This document shows, piece after piece, positions 44,744-56,272 of a DNA stretch of 64,000 nt (position 1 is the first letter of the stretch; each line of letters opens with the position of its first letter). The DNA lies in the NCBI GenBank assembly GCA_012656075.1, contig JAAKBF010000053.1, positions 124,001 to 188,000 of the forward strand, given 5' to 3'. Under the pieces are notes generated by a model. It was not told where the DNA came from and searched no databases. It saw only the letters and a list, made by a program, of their open reading frames with translations. This DNA comes from Phytophthora hibernalis (taxonomy: Eukaryota; Oomycota; Peronosporomycetes; Peronosporales; Peronosporaceae). The position numbers and the translations under genes are program-made.

Positions 44744-45698
44744 CTACCAATATTCTGCTTTCTGAGTCAAGTGTGCATTGTGAAACACGCGAGCTGTTTC
44801 TTCCAAACTGCCCAGCAACTGCATGATCGGCGTCAGCATATCTACGCTGTACTGCAGGCTGACCACCCGGCCACATTCACCGTTCCACAAAAAGGTAACA
44901 CTGCCTTCCATCACAATTCGTTGTCCATGCAGCTTCTTCACAAGAGGTGTCCATTGCCCGTTGTCGAAGAGGTGAGGGAACCCAAGACGGAGGACCTTCT
45001 CGCTCATGGTGGTAGAGCTCTGAACCCTGGCAACCAGGGCATTATCCGCTTCGGCATCAAGTCGCACAAGCTCGACTTCCAATTCGTCGTGGAGGAGCGA
45101 CAACTGCCTCCATCCTTCCAGAATAGTATCCACGCCGCATCCTCCACCGGAAGTCACCACATCTTCGGCCATCGTTGCCAAGAAGAAATCTCGTTGAACG
45201 AAGGTCTCACGACGTGAGTCACCGGGCTGAAGTGATCCCACCGAGTCCTTCGTGATCAGCGGCTGAAGAGTTGGGATGGGCGGCTTGTATCCGTTCCGGA
45301 AAAGTCGAAAGTACTCGGCCGCAACGCTCCAGACGGTTGTGTTGGTCGACACCCCCGCAGAAACGACATTTCGCTGCAGCTTGAGCTGCTGGATCTCGTC
45401 TCGGAGCTGCCAGACACTCATCTCGAGGGCCATTACTTTTTCTGCTGCTTCATCTTGTGCTTGGCCTGGTGCATCCGGTTGCGCTGGCGACGTAGCTCGA
45501 TTTCGGCGGCAGCTTGAGTCAGCTCCGCCTCGTTCATGGGCAAGTGTCTCGTGTTATTGGCCTGGTGCAGGAGCTGCTACCGCTGGTCGCAACGGCGAAC
45601 AGGTCGAGCGACTGCGGTCTGGAGCGTTGGATCACTTGACGCACGATGCCATTGCTGAGTCTCTGGCGGTTCGGAGGGAAGAGGGTGCTGCTGTTCAT
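44744..45698 (-). pseudogene. Oomycete-type bZIP transcription factor 3, frameshifted
   Basis: The minus-strand ATG at 45698 gives MNSSTLFPPNRQRLSNGIV, matching the start of bZIP1 (ALYPPNRRALSDN). After a shift, MNEAELTQAAAEIELRRQRN and RMHQAKHKMKQQKK give the basic region, again with His at the usual Asn. One base is then missing (at about 45436), and the zipper and C-terminal domain continue as MALEMSVWQLRDEIQQLKLQ, TTVWSVAAEYFRLFRNGY, GGCGVDTILEGWRQLSLLH and LLGSLEETARVFHNAHLT to the stop at 44744. The C-terminal 229 codons are open. Like its paralogues it would be a nuclear regulator. Confidence 0.8.
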
Positions 45699-45739
45699 CG
45701 GGCTGAGGGTCCGGATCGACGAGTTGTATTGTGAGAGCC

Positions 45740-46700
45740 GTCTTCTCGAAAATGAATCACTGTCATCACGATTTTGTCACACTACACTTCTGGCTAAGCT
45801 GCCCTTCTCTTCCTCCCTGTTCAAGCCAGCCATGCGCACCGAGCAGAATATTCTATATCCAAGTCCGTCCAACAGCAGTCTGATCAAATCTGTCGTGATA
45901 AGGTCACATGTGCGAAACTATTCCTGTGCTCAACGAACTATTCTTTTGATGACGCGTGCAAATCTGTTCGAATTGTCAGGGCGAACCAAATAGAATTTAA
46001 TTTAAACCCCAAGTAATAACGAAAAGTTAGTAGTTTTCTAAAGGAAACATTAGTACTAAGATAAATACTAATTTACAGGATCAAAATGAAGCCGACACCA
46101 TACTTTGACAATCGTGTGAAGTTTCTCCTGATTTTTATACAATCAAATAGTTAACTTTTGTGTCAGCCCTACACCTATCCAAAGCTTGGGTTGGATGGGG
46201 GATATTTATTAGCACTGCCCACAAGATTAGTTCAATTCGCAGCAGAGCCCCCAAGATTGTTTTCATCCAATAGGAGGCTGTTTGGTCAACCGACACCCTC
46301 GTCCGCAGCGGAAATGGGTATGCAAACCATTTTGACCAATCAAGCAATTTTGTGGACTCTGTTGCAAATTGGATTAATCTTGTGGTAGTCCTGATAAATA
46401 TCCTTGGATGGGAGAAGTATTATACGGTAGGTAGCATACCCAACCTGGCGGCGGCGCGTCCACGCCAGCTGCTCAGGTGGTAGGGTCGTCACATGCACGG
46501 AGACGGCGCAGGTGTGAGTGTTATCGGCAGCCGCGACGCTCAGTTTGTCAGTAGGTTCGCTCACCACAAGTCACCATGCACTATACGTCGTCCACTCGGA
46601 TCTTCACTGTGATGAACACTCGGACCGCACGCTGACACACGGTCAGGAGGACTCTGTAGCTCCGCTTGTCCCTGGTGATCTCAAATCATCTCCCGTGCCC
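45740..46700. other. Interval without a recognisable gene
   Basis: AT-rich DNA upstream of bZIP3, with no recognised coding sequence. Confidence 0.5.
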
Positions 46701-46723
46701 TCCGCCAGCGTGTACCTTCTTCA

Positions 46724-46944
46724 GATGCTTCAGCCCTCTGCACGGAGACGGTTTTGGATTATACAGGGCCCAACGAAACGAACCCAAAGGCCACGTCCGA
46801 GCAACAACGAGCATTGATCAACGTGTTATAGAAGCATGAGCAGATCATGATTTCGAGCGGAAATGTGTCACCGCCAGCCTATGGCGTGGTATGCGATATC
46901 GATGTACAGGGGCATCTTCCGATGAAACAGAGGGCTGAAGCATC
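46724..46944. repeat. Fold-back fragment of family B RT
   Basis: GATGCTTCAGCCCTCTG (46724-46740) is exactly complementary to 46928-46944. The interior reads, on the plus strand, as the family B RT N-terminal region (QRALINVL*KHEQIMIS and AYGVVCDIDVQGHLPMK), homologous to the minus strand of 58,080-58,260. A short piece of the same region in the opposite orientation starts the fold-back. It directly abuts the truncated MULE at 46945. Confidence 0.75.
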
Positions 46945-46945
46945 T

Positions 46946-47975
46946 ATATCGTGGGTCCATTTATGCAGCATGATCAATGTGCTGATCAACTCGTCGATAG
47001 AGTCCTCGCGATTTACCACTTGCTTGATTTTACCCCAGCCGCACTCGCTTCGGTTGTTGGTGTGGTTGTTCAAGTGAGGCAGATTGTCGCGGAGATAATC
47101 CACCCACTCCGGCTTACCGTTTTCCCTGTTCGCCTCGAAATACTCCAAGAGAGGGTCATTTGTGTCGCCCCCAAGCGTCCTCAACATGTCCTCGAGGTAT
47201 TCTTTGTACGCCTGTGAACTTTCTGGTTTCATCACCAACTGTAGAGCCGCCACCACTTCCTTCTTTTCGTCAGACCGACGACTACATCTGCTTCCAACCT
47301 ATACGAGGTGTGTTAGCGAATATCGTCGTGCGAGATCGATCCTGTTCAGTACCTGTTTCCGGAGATAATCAATGACGTGGAACTGGCAGAGTATTTGACG
47401 AGCTTCCGGAAAAGCCGGCGCCAACTCATCCTTTTCCGTGAAGTCCTTGTCAGTGACTAAAACACGAATGTTGATCCAAGAATGGTTTGATTCCTTGAAG
47501 TTCTTCGGACAAAACGACAAATTCGCGTTCGATTCGCTCTCCACGATAGCATGGTGAGCGTATTGGCCCTACAGGCAACACAAATAAAAGATAAGACGGT
47601 ATCCGGTACCCATTCGGTACGTTCGGTACGTCCGATACCAAAAATGATATGTGCCACAGCGTGCCGTACCTTTCCGAAAACGTCGTCTACGAGCAGGCTG
47701 AACAACTTGTAGTGGTTCCGGTTCGTTTCGTTCGTGGAGTCAATCATTACCACCTCCGGAAACGCTTTGAAAAGTCTTTTCTGACCTGCTGTCTGGAAGC
47801 ATACGGCGTGTACGAGCCCCGATGACTTGTTCATGGATAAGGCTGCCGAATTCCACTTTGTTTCGCAGAACGCACGCAGTAGCTCGCGTATGCGTTCTTC
47901 ATCCGTCTTCCCTCCACGACCCTCACGCTTCAGCGTACCGAGCAAGTTGTGGATGTCCGGTAACTCCATGTTTTC
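46946..47975 (-). pseudogene. MULE transposase, C-terminal part (right side of split gene)
   Basis: From a candidate 3' splice site (CATTAG, exon from 47975) the minus strand reads MELPDIHNLLGTLKREGRGG, LVHAVCFQTAGQKRLFKAFP, EVVMIDSTNETNRNHYKLFS (first Asp of the MULE DDE domain), VLVTDKDFTEKDELAPAFPE (second Asp), QILCQFHVIDYLRKQV and NNRSECGWGKIKQVVN. These are the characteristic blocks of FAR1/MuDR-like transposases. A frameshift or intron lies at about 47,550-47,650. Homology ends at 46945 at the fold-back fragment. The N-terminal part of this gene is at 58,526-59,000, beyond the family B insertion. Confidence 0.8.
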
Positions 47976-48121
47976 CTAATGACAATCAAGTATTACAAGT
48001 GCTGTTGGCCTCAAAAATTGGCTAGATCACCAATATAACGAAGATTCGGACGTGGTTAAACTGTCACCTTTCTCCGCTCCAATGTCTTTAGCCACCATGT
48101 CGAAGGTTGCCAGAGTATTAG

Positions 48122-49379
48122 TTACTGTGGGTTGGTCGCGCGCGCTCGGCTGTACGTGGTCGTCTTCAACGCTCTGTAGACGGTCCACCCGATGCCCATC
48201 TTGATGTGATATCGGTCGGGAAAGAATTTTCCAAGGCGGTGGATATTCCGCCGCTGGACTGCTGGTGGTTGACTGGCTAACCACCGCTCATACAGCTTGC
48301 TTTCACGCTTCAGCAACGTGTCATCCCGACACTCGTCGTACGCTAGCACTTGCCATTCGTCGTACTCCGCCGATCGTAGGCGGGTGTAGCCACGCCCTAG
48401 CGGGAGATCGCCACGTGGTACACATAACACCACCGATTCGTGGTTTACACAGTGGGTAACCCTCGGTGACACATTAGTCAGCCGGAGAATCGCTGGTTGT
48501 CCCCGCTTAAACTTCGTCACTATCTGAACGAGATTCCCAATCCGGCGAACCCACAGCTCGTGAGTGTTCAGAGATGGGCGTCGTCGAGGTAGTTTGAACT
48601 CGTGCCACTCCCGTCCGGCGACTGACAGATCCTCGGTCGGACCACTGACTACTTGTAGACCGTATACCGGAGCGTCATCCGCGTTCTGGGACTTCACCAG
48701 GGGAACCATAACCTCATCCGGTAACCGGGCCGTACCATGAAACAAATCTAACCGCACTCCAGCTGGGATCATGAAATCTGTGCCGAGGACTACATGGACT
48801 CCTGCGCTATGATCTATAATTCACAACTCGAATTCATATACTCGCTCCCACCCGAGGGTGATCTTTACGAGTGCTCGGCGGCGTGTCTCCATCATTCCTG
48901 GATTGATTCCTCTAACCTCCAGACTACGACCGTGGTCTGAAACCTCCCGCACGCTTAGTTTCTTCGCATAGGAAGCTGATATCACGCTCACATTCGCTGC
49001 AGTGTCGAGCAGAATCCTCGTTCGCGAGTCATCCACTGCCCCGTTTACCATGGCACGCAATCGCTTCCTCTTATCGTAGCGTTGGCCCCATCCTCTCACC
49101 AGACAACAACTTGATTGCCTGGCCGAGACTTCGGGGCTCGCGTTCGGTCACAGCCATACTCGCGATTGAAGCCTCGATAACCGTACCATTAACTTCCTCT
49201 TCACATTTCACATTCACTTCACTCTCACCAAAGCTTGCGTCTATCTCTTCTCCATTTCCCGTCGATTTCACATAATCCATATTCAAGTCATCAGGCCGTT
49301 TGCACGAACCAGTGAACGCAAACAAATAGTCGGCGTCCAGCGCAGGCTCGGCTAACTGTGGCAGCCCGATTGGAACCAA
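48122..49379 (-). pseudogene. Protease and downstream linker of family B (permuted copy)
   Basis: From 49,099 the minus strand reads RTRILLDTAANVSVISASYA, in which the DTG of the protease has become DTA (the 8.4-kb copy has DTG). NPGMMETRRRALVKITLGWE follows, then a TGA replaces the Trp seen in the older copy (YEFEL*IID), then HVVLGTDFMIPAGVRLDLF and LPDEVMVPLVKSQN. A 150-codon region of unknown role leads toward RT (TKFKRGQPAILRLTNV, FFPDRYHIKMGIGWTVY) and ends at the insertion border. The lost Gly and the stop make this protease inactive. Confidence 0.85.
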
Positions 49380-49402
49380 CCCAGTTTTAGTTGACGGGCT
49401 GC

Positions 49403-51774
49403 CTAGTTTAAATGACTCTCATAGACCAATTCTTGCAGTTCTGGCGAGAGGTCTTTCTTCTCCACCTTCGCCTTCAGAAGAGACGCTAGTTCGTTGAATG
49501 CTTCGCACTTTCCCGCGTCGTGGACTTGCTTGCACATCTTGCACCTCTTGAAGCAATAGCGTGCAGAGTGCGTGAGACCACCACAGGCGGCACACGGGCC
49601 ATATTGTCGGCGACCATCGCGTCCGCCTAGACCTCGGTAGTCTCGGTCGTGTGGGTATTGGTTATTCCCAACCCTCGGCCGGCGATTGTCAGCCCAAACG
49701 AACGTTCCCTCGGCGGCGTGACGACGCTCTGAATCGTTCGCGGCATGACCGTGATCTTCATCCGACGCATATTCGTCGTCCGAGTACCTGTCCGAGCCTC
49801 GGTCGCCACTGTTAGGGTTGTACTCCGGGTCGTAATCCTCGGTGTCATCATACCCTCCACTCGATGCCTCTGCGAGTTCTCCTCGCGGGTCGACCGAGCC
49901 GCCCACCTTCAACGCAGCGACCATGTTTGTCAGTGCCTCAGCTAGAGTAACCCTCGGTCGGTATTGTCGATCGTCTCGACGTCGGTTGTCATCCCGACGA
50001 CGACCATCATCTCGATCACGCCGGTAAGGGTTCCGTGAATCCTCTGAGCGTCCATCATCACGGTGACGACCTTCATCTTGGCTCCTGGGACGCCGTACCG
50101 AGGCCTCGCGTCATTTCTTCCGCTCGCGGCGTCGGAGGATGTCATTTATCATGTCTTCCAGGTCGTGAATATTCTTGACCCGCACGTGGCACAGACGCTC
50201 TTTCAAGGCTCGGTCTTCGCACGTATCGAGAAAGTGTTCAACATGATCCTTGGCCTCACGACCGCCGTGCTCAAATTGTACCCCGGCGTTCCTGGCGTAG
50301 CCATTTAGCCGGTTCAGATAGCCGCAAACATTCTCCTTTTCTTCACGCCTCGCCGAGTAGTAACGTGCTTTCGCCGATTAATTAGATCGGGCACAGTAGT
50401 ACTTGATGAACGCATCACTCAACAATTTCCACGTTCGTCTCGTCTTCCGTGGGAGTTGTCGGAACCAATGCAGGGCGCCATCTTGGAGGCTCAGCTCCAA
50501 TGCCCTGCACCATTCATTCGGTGGCGTATGTGTGCCCTTCATCTCGTAGATAAAGGCTCGGAGCCGTTGCATCGACTTCTCGCTCTTATCTCGGAGGCCG
50601 AATGTTACACAACGGGAGGTGCGTGGCGATTTCAAGCCTCGGTACGGCACTCTTGTTCTCCATTGAGCTGAGCTCTTGGATTAGGCGTGCCCACTCTCCG
50701 GTCACGTCACCCCTTGGTGTTCCACGTCGAACGAGTCGTCGTCCGAGGATTCATCGTGCGCATCGAAGCGTCGGTCCGTCGGCCGACCTATACTTCGGCC
50801 TGCCGTCGGAGCGGTCCGTGTACGCTCAAAACCTTTCGCCAGCCGCTCGGTACGGTCCGCTGACCGAGGTGTTACCATGTGCGAAACTTGAAAATACGCC
50901 CACGCGGTCCCTTTCTCCAAAAACACACCCATCCCGTCCGACCTCTCGGGCCGAGGAGTTGTCGGTAGCGGGATTCTTGATAGATTCAGCCCCTCAGTCG
51001 TGCGTGGGAGGCTCGTCCGACGGTTGGAGCCCGGCTCAGGCACACCAAAACCGCCCGAAGCTTCTGATTCCACTTGCGCAATGAAAGCGCGGATTCGTCG
51101 ATCGCCCAACCTTGAAGGTCGGCCTCGGTGGGCAGCGCTTGAGGCTCGCAACCCATAGCGCGGAACAGTTGGACTGTGTCCTCAGCCACCTGCCGGATGC
51201 TCCACGATTCCACTGGGACGATCCATTCTGCCCAGAGTTCCATCCACACAGCTTGTCGAATTGATTTTGGGACATAGGCCCGCATCCACTTGCTCTTCAT
51301 CATCATCACCTCCATGCACCTTCCCAAAACTTTGGTAGCTGTCGGAGTGTCTCCATTAACTGGAGGCCGACTGCCGGTCGACCGAGAACTCGCGTCCTCG
51401 ATCATCGTCAGCGATCGGAGATCGCCGAGTCCATTTTCGTTGTCCTCGTGAGCTGGTTCAGGACCAGACACGTCGTCCAACTCCTCGGTGAGGCTTCGCG
51501 CGAGCGACCTCACCCCTCCGCTCCGTCCTGCTGAGACGGTAGCGGCTTCCGAAACCTCGGACATCGCTGTCGCTTCTTCAAGGTATTCATCTTCATCATC
51601 TTCTTTGGCTTCAGAGTAGTCCATCCGCTCATCGAAGCTGTCCGACCGCTCGTTGATCGACTCCAAAGTACTTGGGGTCGCGAGTGTTGGACCGGACCTC
51701 GCCGAACCCTCGGCGCGCCCTCCGCTCGACTTCATCGGCGTTTCTGGTACCGCTGACTTCGCTCCTCTCGCCAT
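49403..51774 (-). pseudogene. Gag of family B (permuted copy)
   Basis: The ATG at 51774 starts MARGAKSAVPETPMKSSG and an acidic, Ser-rich region (MDYSEAKEDDEDEYLEEA). The capsid-type block reads EWCRALELSLQDGALHWFRQ (about 50,500), followed by YYSARREEKENVCGYLNRLN and AKDHVEHFLDTCEDRALKE. A Arg-Asp-rich region comes next, then the nucleocapsid: a first Cys pair (YGPCAACGGLTHSARYC) and a second (CFKRCKMCKQVHDAGKCEAF), giving a CCHC-like knuckle with intact last Cys. Three or more frameshifts and a stop near 50,378 interrupt it. The sequence up to about 51,216 is nearly identical to the plus strand from 63,443. Confidence 0.85.
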
Positions 51775-51865
51775 CTTCTCTCTTCTTCTTCTCTTGTCTT
51801 CTCTCGAATGCTCGTTAGGGTAAGAATCTATATACAACCAAGACACACAGAAAGTCACTCCCAAT

Positions 51866-51882
51866 CCCGGGTCGCGGCACCA
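51866..51882 (-). promoter_or_regulatory. Primer-binding site of family B (permuted copy)
   Basis: TGGTGCCGCGACCCGGG on the minus strand begins two bases inside the LTR end, the expected place for the tRNA primer site. TGG at the start pairs with the CCA end of a tRNA. The primer tRNA was not identified. Confidence 0.75.
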
Positions 51883-51884
51883 GT

Positions 51885-52534
51885 TGTCGTGTAGGATCAC
51901 GCAGAAGGAAGGTTACCGGCTGTCAAGCCTAATACGGGTTTGCCAAGGTAAAACCTCGGCGGGTAGTAAAATATGTATGGAACACTCGGTTCCACTTTAA
52001 TATATGGCGAGCGACGCTTCTCGTCGCTCCTAACACTCGGCCACTCTAATTCCTTGGACTGGCCAACAACAAACCCTCGGTTCAATGTACCTTGGGCTCG
52101 CTGACAGGCATCCCACAAGCCGAGCGTATCCAGACCCTAAGATAAGCTAGCTAGACTTACCGAAGACGGACTTAACTCTTGGTGACTTGGGGGAAGACTG
52201 CTGATTTATTTCTGTTGATCTATGGCTCTGAGAGCCTCTGTAGTCAATCATATAGCTAGTCCTATATTTAAATACAAATATCCAGTGTGAATCGATCCCA
52301 GTATGTGATCCTATACCCGGCTCTATAATACCGAGGGTACGAAACTGAAATGGGTCCAAACGAGGATTCGTACCCTCGGCCGGGAATTTATTATACCCGA
52401 CCGAGGCCTCGGTCACTAAACTATCGTGGTCACTGTGGCGCGGGGAATGTAATCCGCCAATCAGGGCACGCCGGTCACTTTCCTTCAGCAAGGGCAACCT
52501 TGCCGACTGGCGACCGAGCGTTCAAAAGCCAACA
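51885..52534 (-). repeat. Family B LTR, 650 bp (single LTR of the permuted copy)
   Basis: On the minus strand it runs from TGTTGGCTTTTG (52534) to CTACACGACA (51885). It is the same length as, and essentially identical to, the LTR at 62,683-63,332. Upstream on the minus strand is GTGGGGGCAG (candidate polypurine tract) and then the antisense gene, and downstream are the PBS and gag. It therefore has 3'-LTR sequence on one side and 5'-LTR sequence on the other. Confidence 0.9.
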
Positions 52535-52605
52535 CCACAACTGCCCCCACATCGACGCAAACTTCCGCAAGTAGTGCGTGTCGTGGCGTGTCGTAGCTCA
52601 GTCCC

Positions 52606-55600
52606 ATGACTCCTCCATCGCGTCTTTTTAGCGACGCTACCGCTGCTGCTCTCCAAGCCATCGCCCCCAGTGGCGAGGTAAGTTTCTCTCCATCTTGATC
52701 GCTTCGTATACCTTGGGCATCTTCTCACTCTTGTTCGCCTTTTTCTCCATTCCTCAGGCTCGCTCACAGGGAGCTGCTGATGCTCCTGCCGACACTCACC
52801 TTAGCATCCGGCTGGCGTTCCTCAAGCCGGTGGAGGTGCTCTTGGCGGGTGGTCTCCGGTGACTCCTCCCTCATCGCCGGTCCTGGCATATCTGCTTCGC
52901 GGTGCCCCCGCAGCGACGTCTGGGTCTCCTGGCACCACTGTGACTCGTCTCGTCTCGGTGGGGTGTCAGACCAGCACCGCCGGTGCGATTCCACCTCCAG
53001 CTCCAGCGACCGAGCCTTCAATTCCAGCCCTCGTCGAGCAGCGTCTGCTACAGCTGGTCCAACTCGTTGTCGGCGTGGTTCGCCAGCGTCCTCGGCGAAT
53101 CGACTCAGCGCTCGATAGCCGCATGGAATGCGCGACAGACCTGGGTGAAGTCTTGTCAGCAGTTGTTGCCCCTGCTCAATATCCTCCGGGCGTGGCGGAG
53201 CTGGTTCATCGATCTTCGCAACGAGGTGGATGAGCTCAAGGCCAAGCTCGCTGACACCGAGGACCGGCTCTCCCTTGAGACCCAAGAACGAGAGACGTTC
53301 GAGCGTTTTAGTGCTGAAGCATCGAGCGAGGAGAGTCGGACCCGCGATATACTGGACGACCTCCGACAGACGCACCTCGATCCCCGAGAGGAGCATGACC
53401 AGGCGGCCACCAACTTCGCCAAGCGAACTCAGCTATAGCAGACCACGACCACATTGTGAAGCTATGGGCTGCTCGAGCGACCTCGGCCGAGTCTTCTTTG
53501 ACTTCCGCGCAACGTCTCCTCCACCGGGAGCGCGAGCGTTTCAAAGCTGGTTCGGTGGCTTACACCAAGCAAGTGGCGCAGCACCGGGCTGCGCTTGACA
53601 CATCTGTCCAAGCCTCGGTAGGTGTGGTATTGCCCCAGGTGCAAGCCCTAGAAGCTCAGTTGGCAAGTCTGAAACGGGAGAAGACTATCCTTCGCCGCCA
53701 CACCGCTCTCCATGAACTGGATGTCGGCACATTGGTGCTTGCTTCCGCTGGTAGGTCATGTTTGAGCTTCCTTGATATGTCGTCCATGTCTGACTCTCCT
53801 TCCGTCCTCGTTTAGGCATCACCGCGGATGACATCGACTGGGAGTCGCTCGGTCTAACGCCTCCGAGCATCACTTCGAAACGCAGCCGGAGCGCTTCCTC
53901 GGAGAGCTCGGAGGGCGATGATCAAGAAGCCCCAGCTCGGACGCCGGGTCGAAACCTTCCGCGAAGTCATCGTAGGCCGCTGGGGACGTCTTCGAGGATT
54001 CGGATGACATGCCTCTCATTCCGACGGTGTCCCAGCATCGACGGAACCGCCGTAAGCGCCTTCGGCAGCAGGCGCCGGCGGCGTCCCTACCACAGGTGAC
54101 ACCGACGCACCCTCTTCGGGGTTCACCGAAGTCGACCTCCCTGACCACAAGCGGTTGGGGCGTCCGTCTCAAGACCTGATAGCCCGCGCTCAAAGTCGGA
54201 CTCCGGCATAGTCTTTGCCGGGTTCTCCGAGGGTGTCGTCTCCGGGTGGATCACCACCGAGCCCTCCGCTTGGGTCTCCTCCGGCATCACCGCCAAGTAG
54301 ATCACCACCGAGTCCTTCTCCTGGATCACCACCGGCCTCACCGAGGGGATCGCCTGCCGCTGGGTCCTCGGCGCTTCCGACCCCGGCCGAAGTCATTGAC
54401 TTGTCGGGTGATGAAGTCGTCACCGATGCCTGGACGGCTGCGATTATCTCGTATGGATCATTTTCTTCAGCGGTGGTTTCGCCACCTCGTCGTGATGGTC
54501 GCCCCACCCAAAGTGCGTCGGTGTTGGCCATCTTGCGGTCTCAAAGGGAACTAGATACCTTTGAGGTGCCGATGATTTCATCATCGGCGACCCATCGTCA
54601 TCTGAGTCTTCCCAAACTTCGAAGTCGCCTATTCTGGCTACCCCAAAGCTCGGTGACCCCGACGTCAACAGTGTCATCGCAGACAGTCTCGGCTATGACT
54701 CCATCGGTTTCACCGGTCACGATCTGGCCTACTTCGACTCCACCGAGCGTACCAGCTGCAACCAGTATCACTGCGTCATTGCCGTCGTCGGGTGGGAATT
54801 TGGTCACTTCTTCGGCCACAACGCCTGTGACCTCGGTGGTGGTGTCTACTCCGGTACCTGCGATTGTGGCCTCGGTTATGTCTCCGTCTACTTCGTCGGC
54901 TCTGGTTAGTTCGGCTGCAGGCGTTACTGACACCCCGCGACTCCTGCCGGACCTACCCACGGGCGTCTTTCGAGAACGCCCGGAACACCTTCCGCCCATT
55001 TCTTGCGGTGTTGAGTCCCCGTGCTCGGTGGTTGGCATCCAGGCCATGGCGGATTGGACCAACCCTGGCCACCCTTGGCAGCAAGTGCGTTTGAAGTTGC
55101 CAGAGAGTCCGTGCTGTTTCACTATCGACCAACATCCACCAGGCTCTAAAATCTCAACCCGTGCCACTGGATTAGCTCGGTTCGTCAAGATGTGGAGTCA
55201 GTTCCAAGGCCCCGCCAACGACCGGACCGAGAAAGCAGACCTCTGTCTCAAGCTATGGGAGCGACGCCACTGGGTCCAAATCTGTGCTGTTGAAGCCTTC
55301 CTTCGGAACATGACTCAGAGGCTTGATGATGATCCCTCGGTCATCGCGTTACGGGCAGCGTGGGCTGAGTACAAGAAGGCTCGGAACCTCAGAGCGGATC
55401 GTTTGCGTCAGCAGATGGTGTATCGGAGTGGTGCGTTGAACGTTCCGGCAAGCCTCGTGACGCGCCTACCGAGTTTTTGTTACCTCCAATACTCGTTCGA
55501 AGTGAGCTCCGACGTCCGTGGATTGTGTCGGCGAGCTCGCAACTTTGGATGCTCGTCAACTATGGCGGAACTGTTGGGTGGCCGCACCCTCCAGTCACCC

Positions 55601-55904
55601 ATTCAACACGACTTTCGCGCCGTGCAACTCTCCGGTGCCGCTGTTTGTACTGACCGAGGCGGAAGTGATATCGGGTATCATGGTGGATTCATCCTTAGCC
55701 CCAAGTTCGATCGTGTCTCCGTGGGTCGCTCAGGCTTCGGTTGCAGCTCCTCCAGGACCAGCGGACGATGAGGAGAAGGATGAAGGCCAAACCGAGGACT
55801 CGGCTGCTCTCGCTGCTACTCCAACGTCCACCGTCGGGTCCGTGTCTGGCCAGACATCGAATCTGGATGTGTTGGCTGACCTTGCTTCCTCCGCCGGCGT
55901 CTAG
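52606..55904 (+). pseudogene. Antisense gene of Gypsy family B: spliced, about 1,050 codons
   Basis: The ATG at 52606 is 71 bp from the LTR. Exon 1 (MTPPSRLFSDATAAALQAI) ends at 52677, intron 1 is 52678-52757 and exon 2 starts ARSQGAADAP. A probable coiled coil follows (LRNEVDELKAKLADTEDRL and QVQALEAQLASLKREKTIL). Intron 2 is 53751-53815 and joins LASAG to ITADDIDWESLGL. Next come a Ser-acidic stretch, a basic patch (HRRNRRKRLRQQ, possible nuclear signal), Pro-Gly-Ser repeats, TPAEVIDLSGDE (SUMO-interaction-like), a Ser-Thr-Val-Pro region and a conserved domain (SVVGIQAMADWTNPGHPW, CCFTIDQHPPGSK, RLDDDPSVIALRAAWAEYKK). It ends with an acidic tail. A 518-codon stretch (54,215-55,771) is open. 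Frameshifts occur at about 52,860, 53,170, 53,440, 54,000-54,200 and 55,430. Function is unknown. It converges with pol, leaving about 370 bp between the stops. Confidence 0.75.
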
Positions 55905-56272
55905 ACCTCGGTCATGTGCTGTCGTGTTTCGTCATTCATTCCTTTTTGCTATTCTAACACTGTCCGAGTTTTGTAGTTCCTTGCGGGTGTAGCTCAGGCT
56001 CCAGAAATTCCACTTAATCCAAATCCACTTCGAGTTCGTTCACATCATATACACATATAAAAATATAATGCAGTAGTCGTCTTCGTCTGATACTGCGGGC
56101 TGCATAGACCCCGCTGGCAGTTCCATTCGTCATTCTCGTCATCCAACAGAGTCTTCCAGGAGATCCAATCATCTGTCGGTCGGTGACTTCCATTCCGGTA
56201 CATTATCATTTTTGATCTGTCTACGGGCTGTACCAACCCCATAGGCAGTTCAATCCTCGGTAGCGTTCCGAG

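Noticed and set aside
48122..49099. G-to-A hypermutation (RIP-like) in the family B protease
   Set aside because: The TGG-to-TGA stop and a nearby ATG-to-ATA fit, but other differences, including DTG-to-DTA (a G-to-C change), do not, and the sample is too small.
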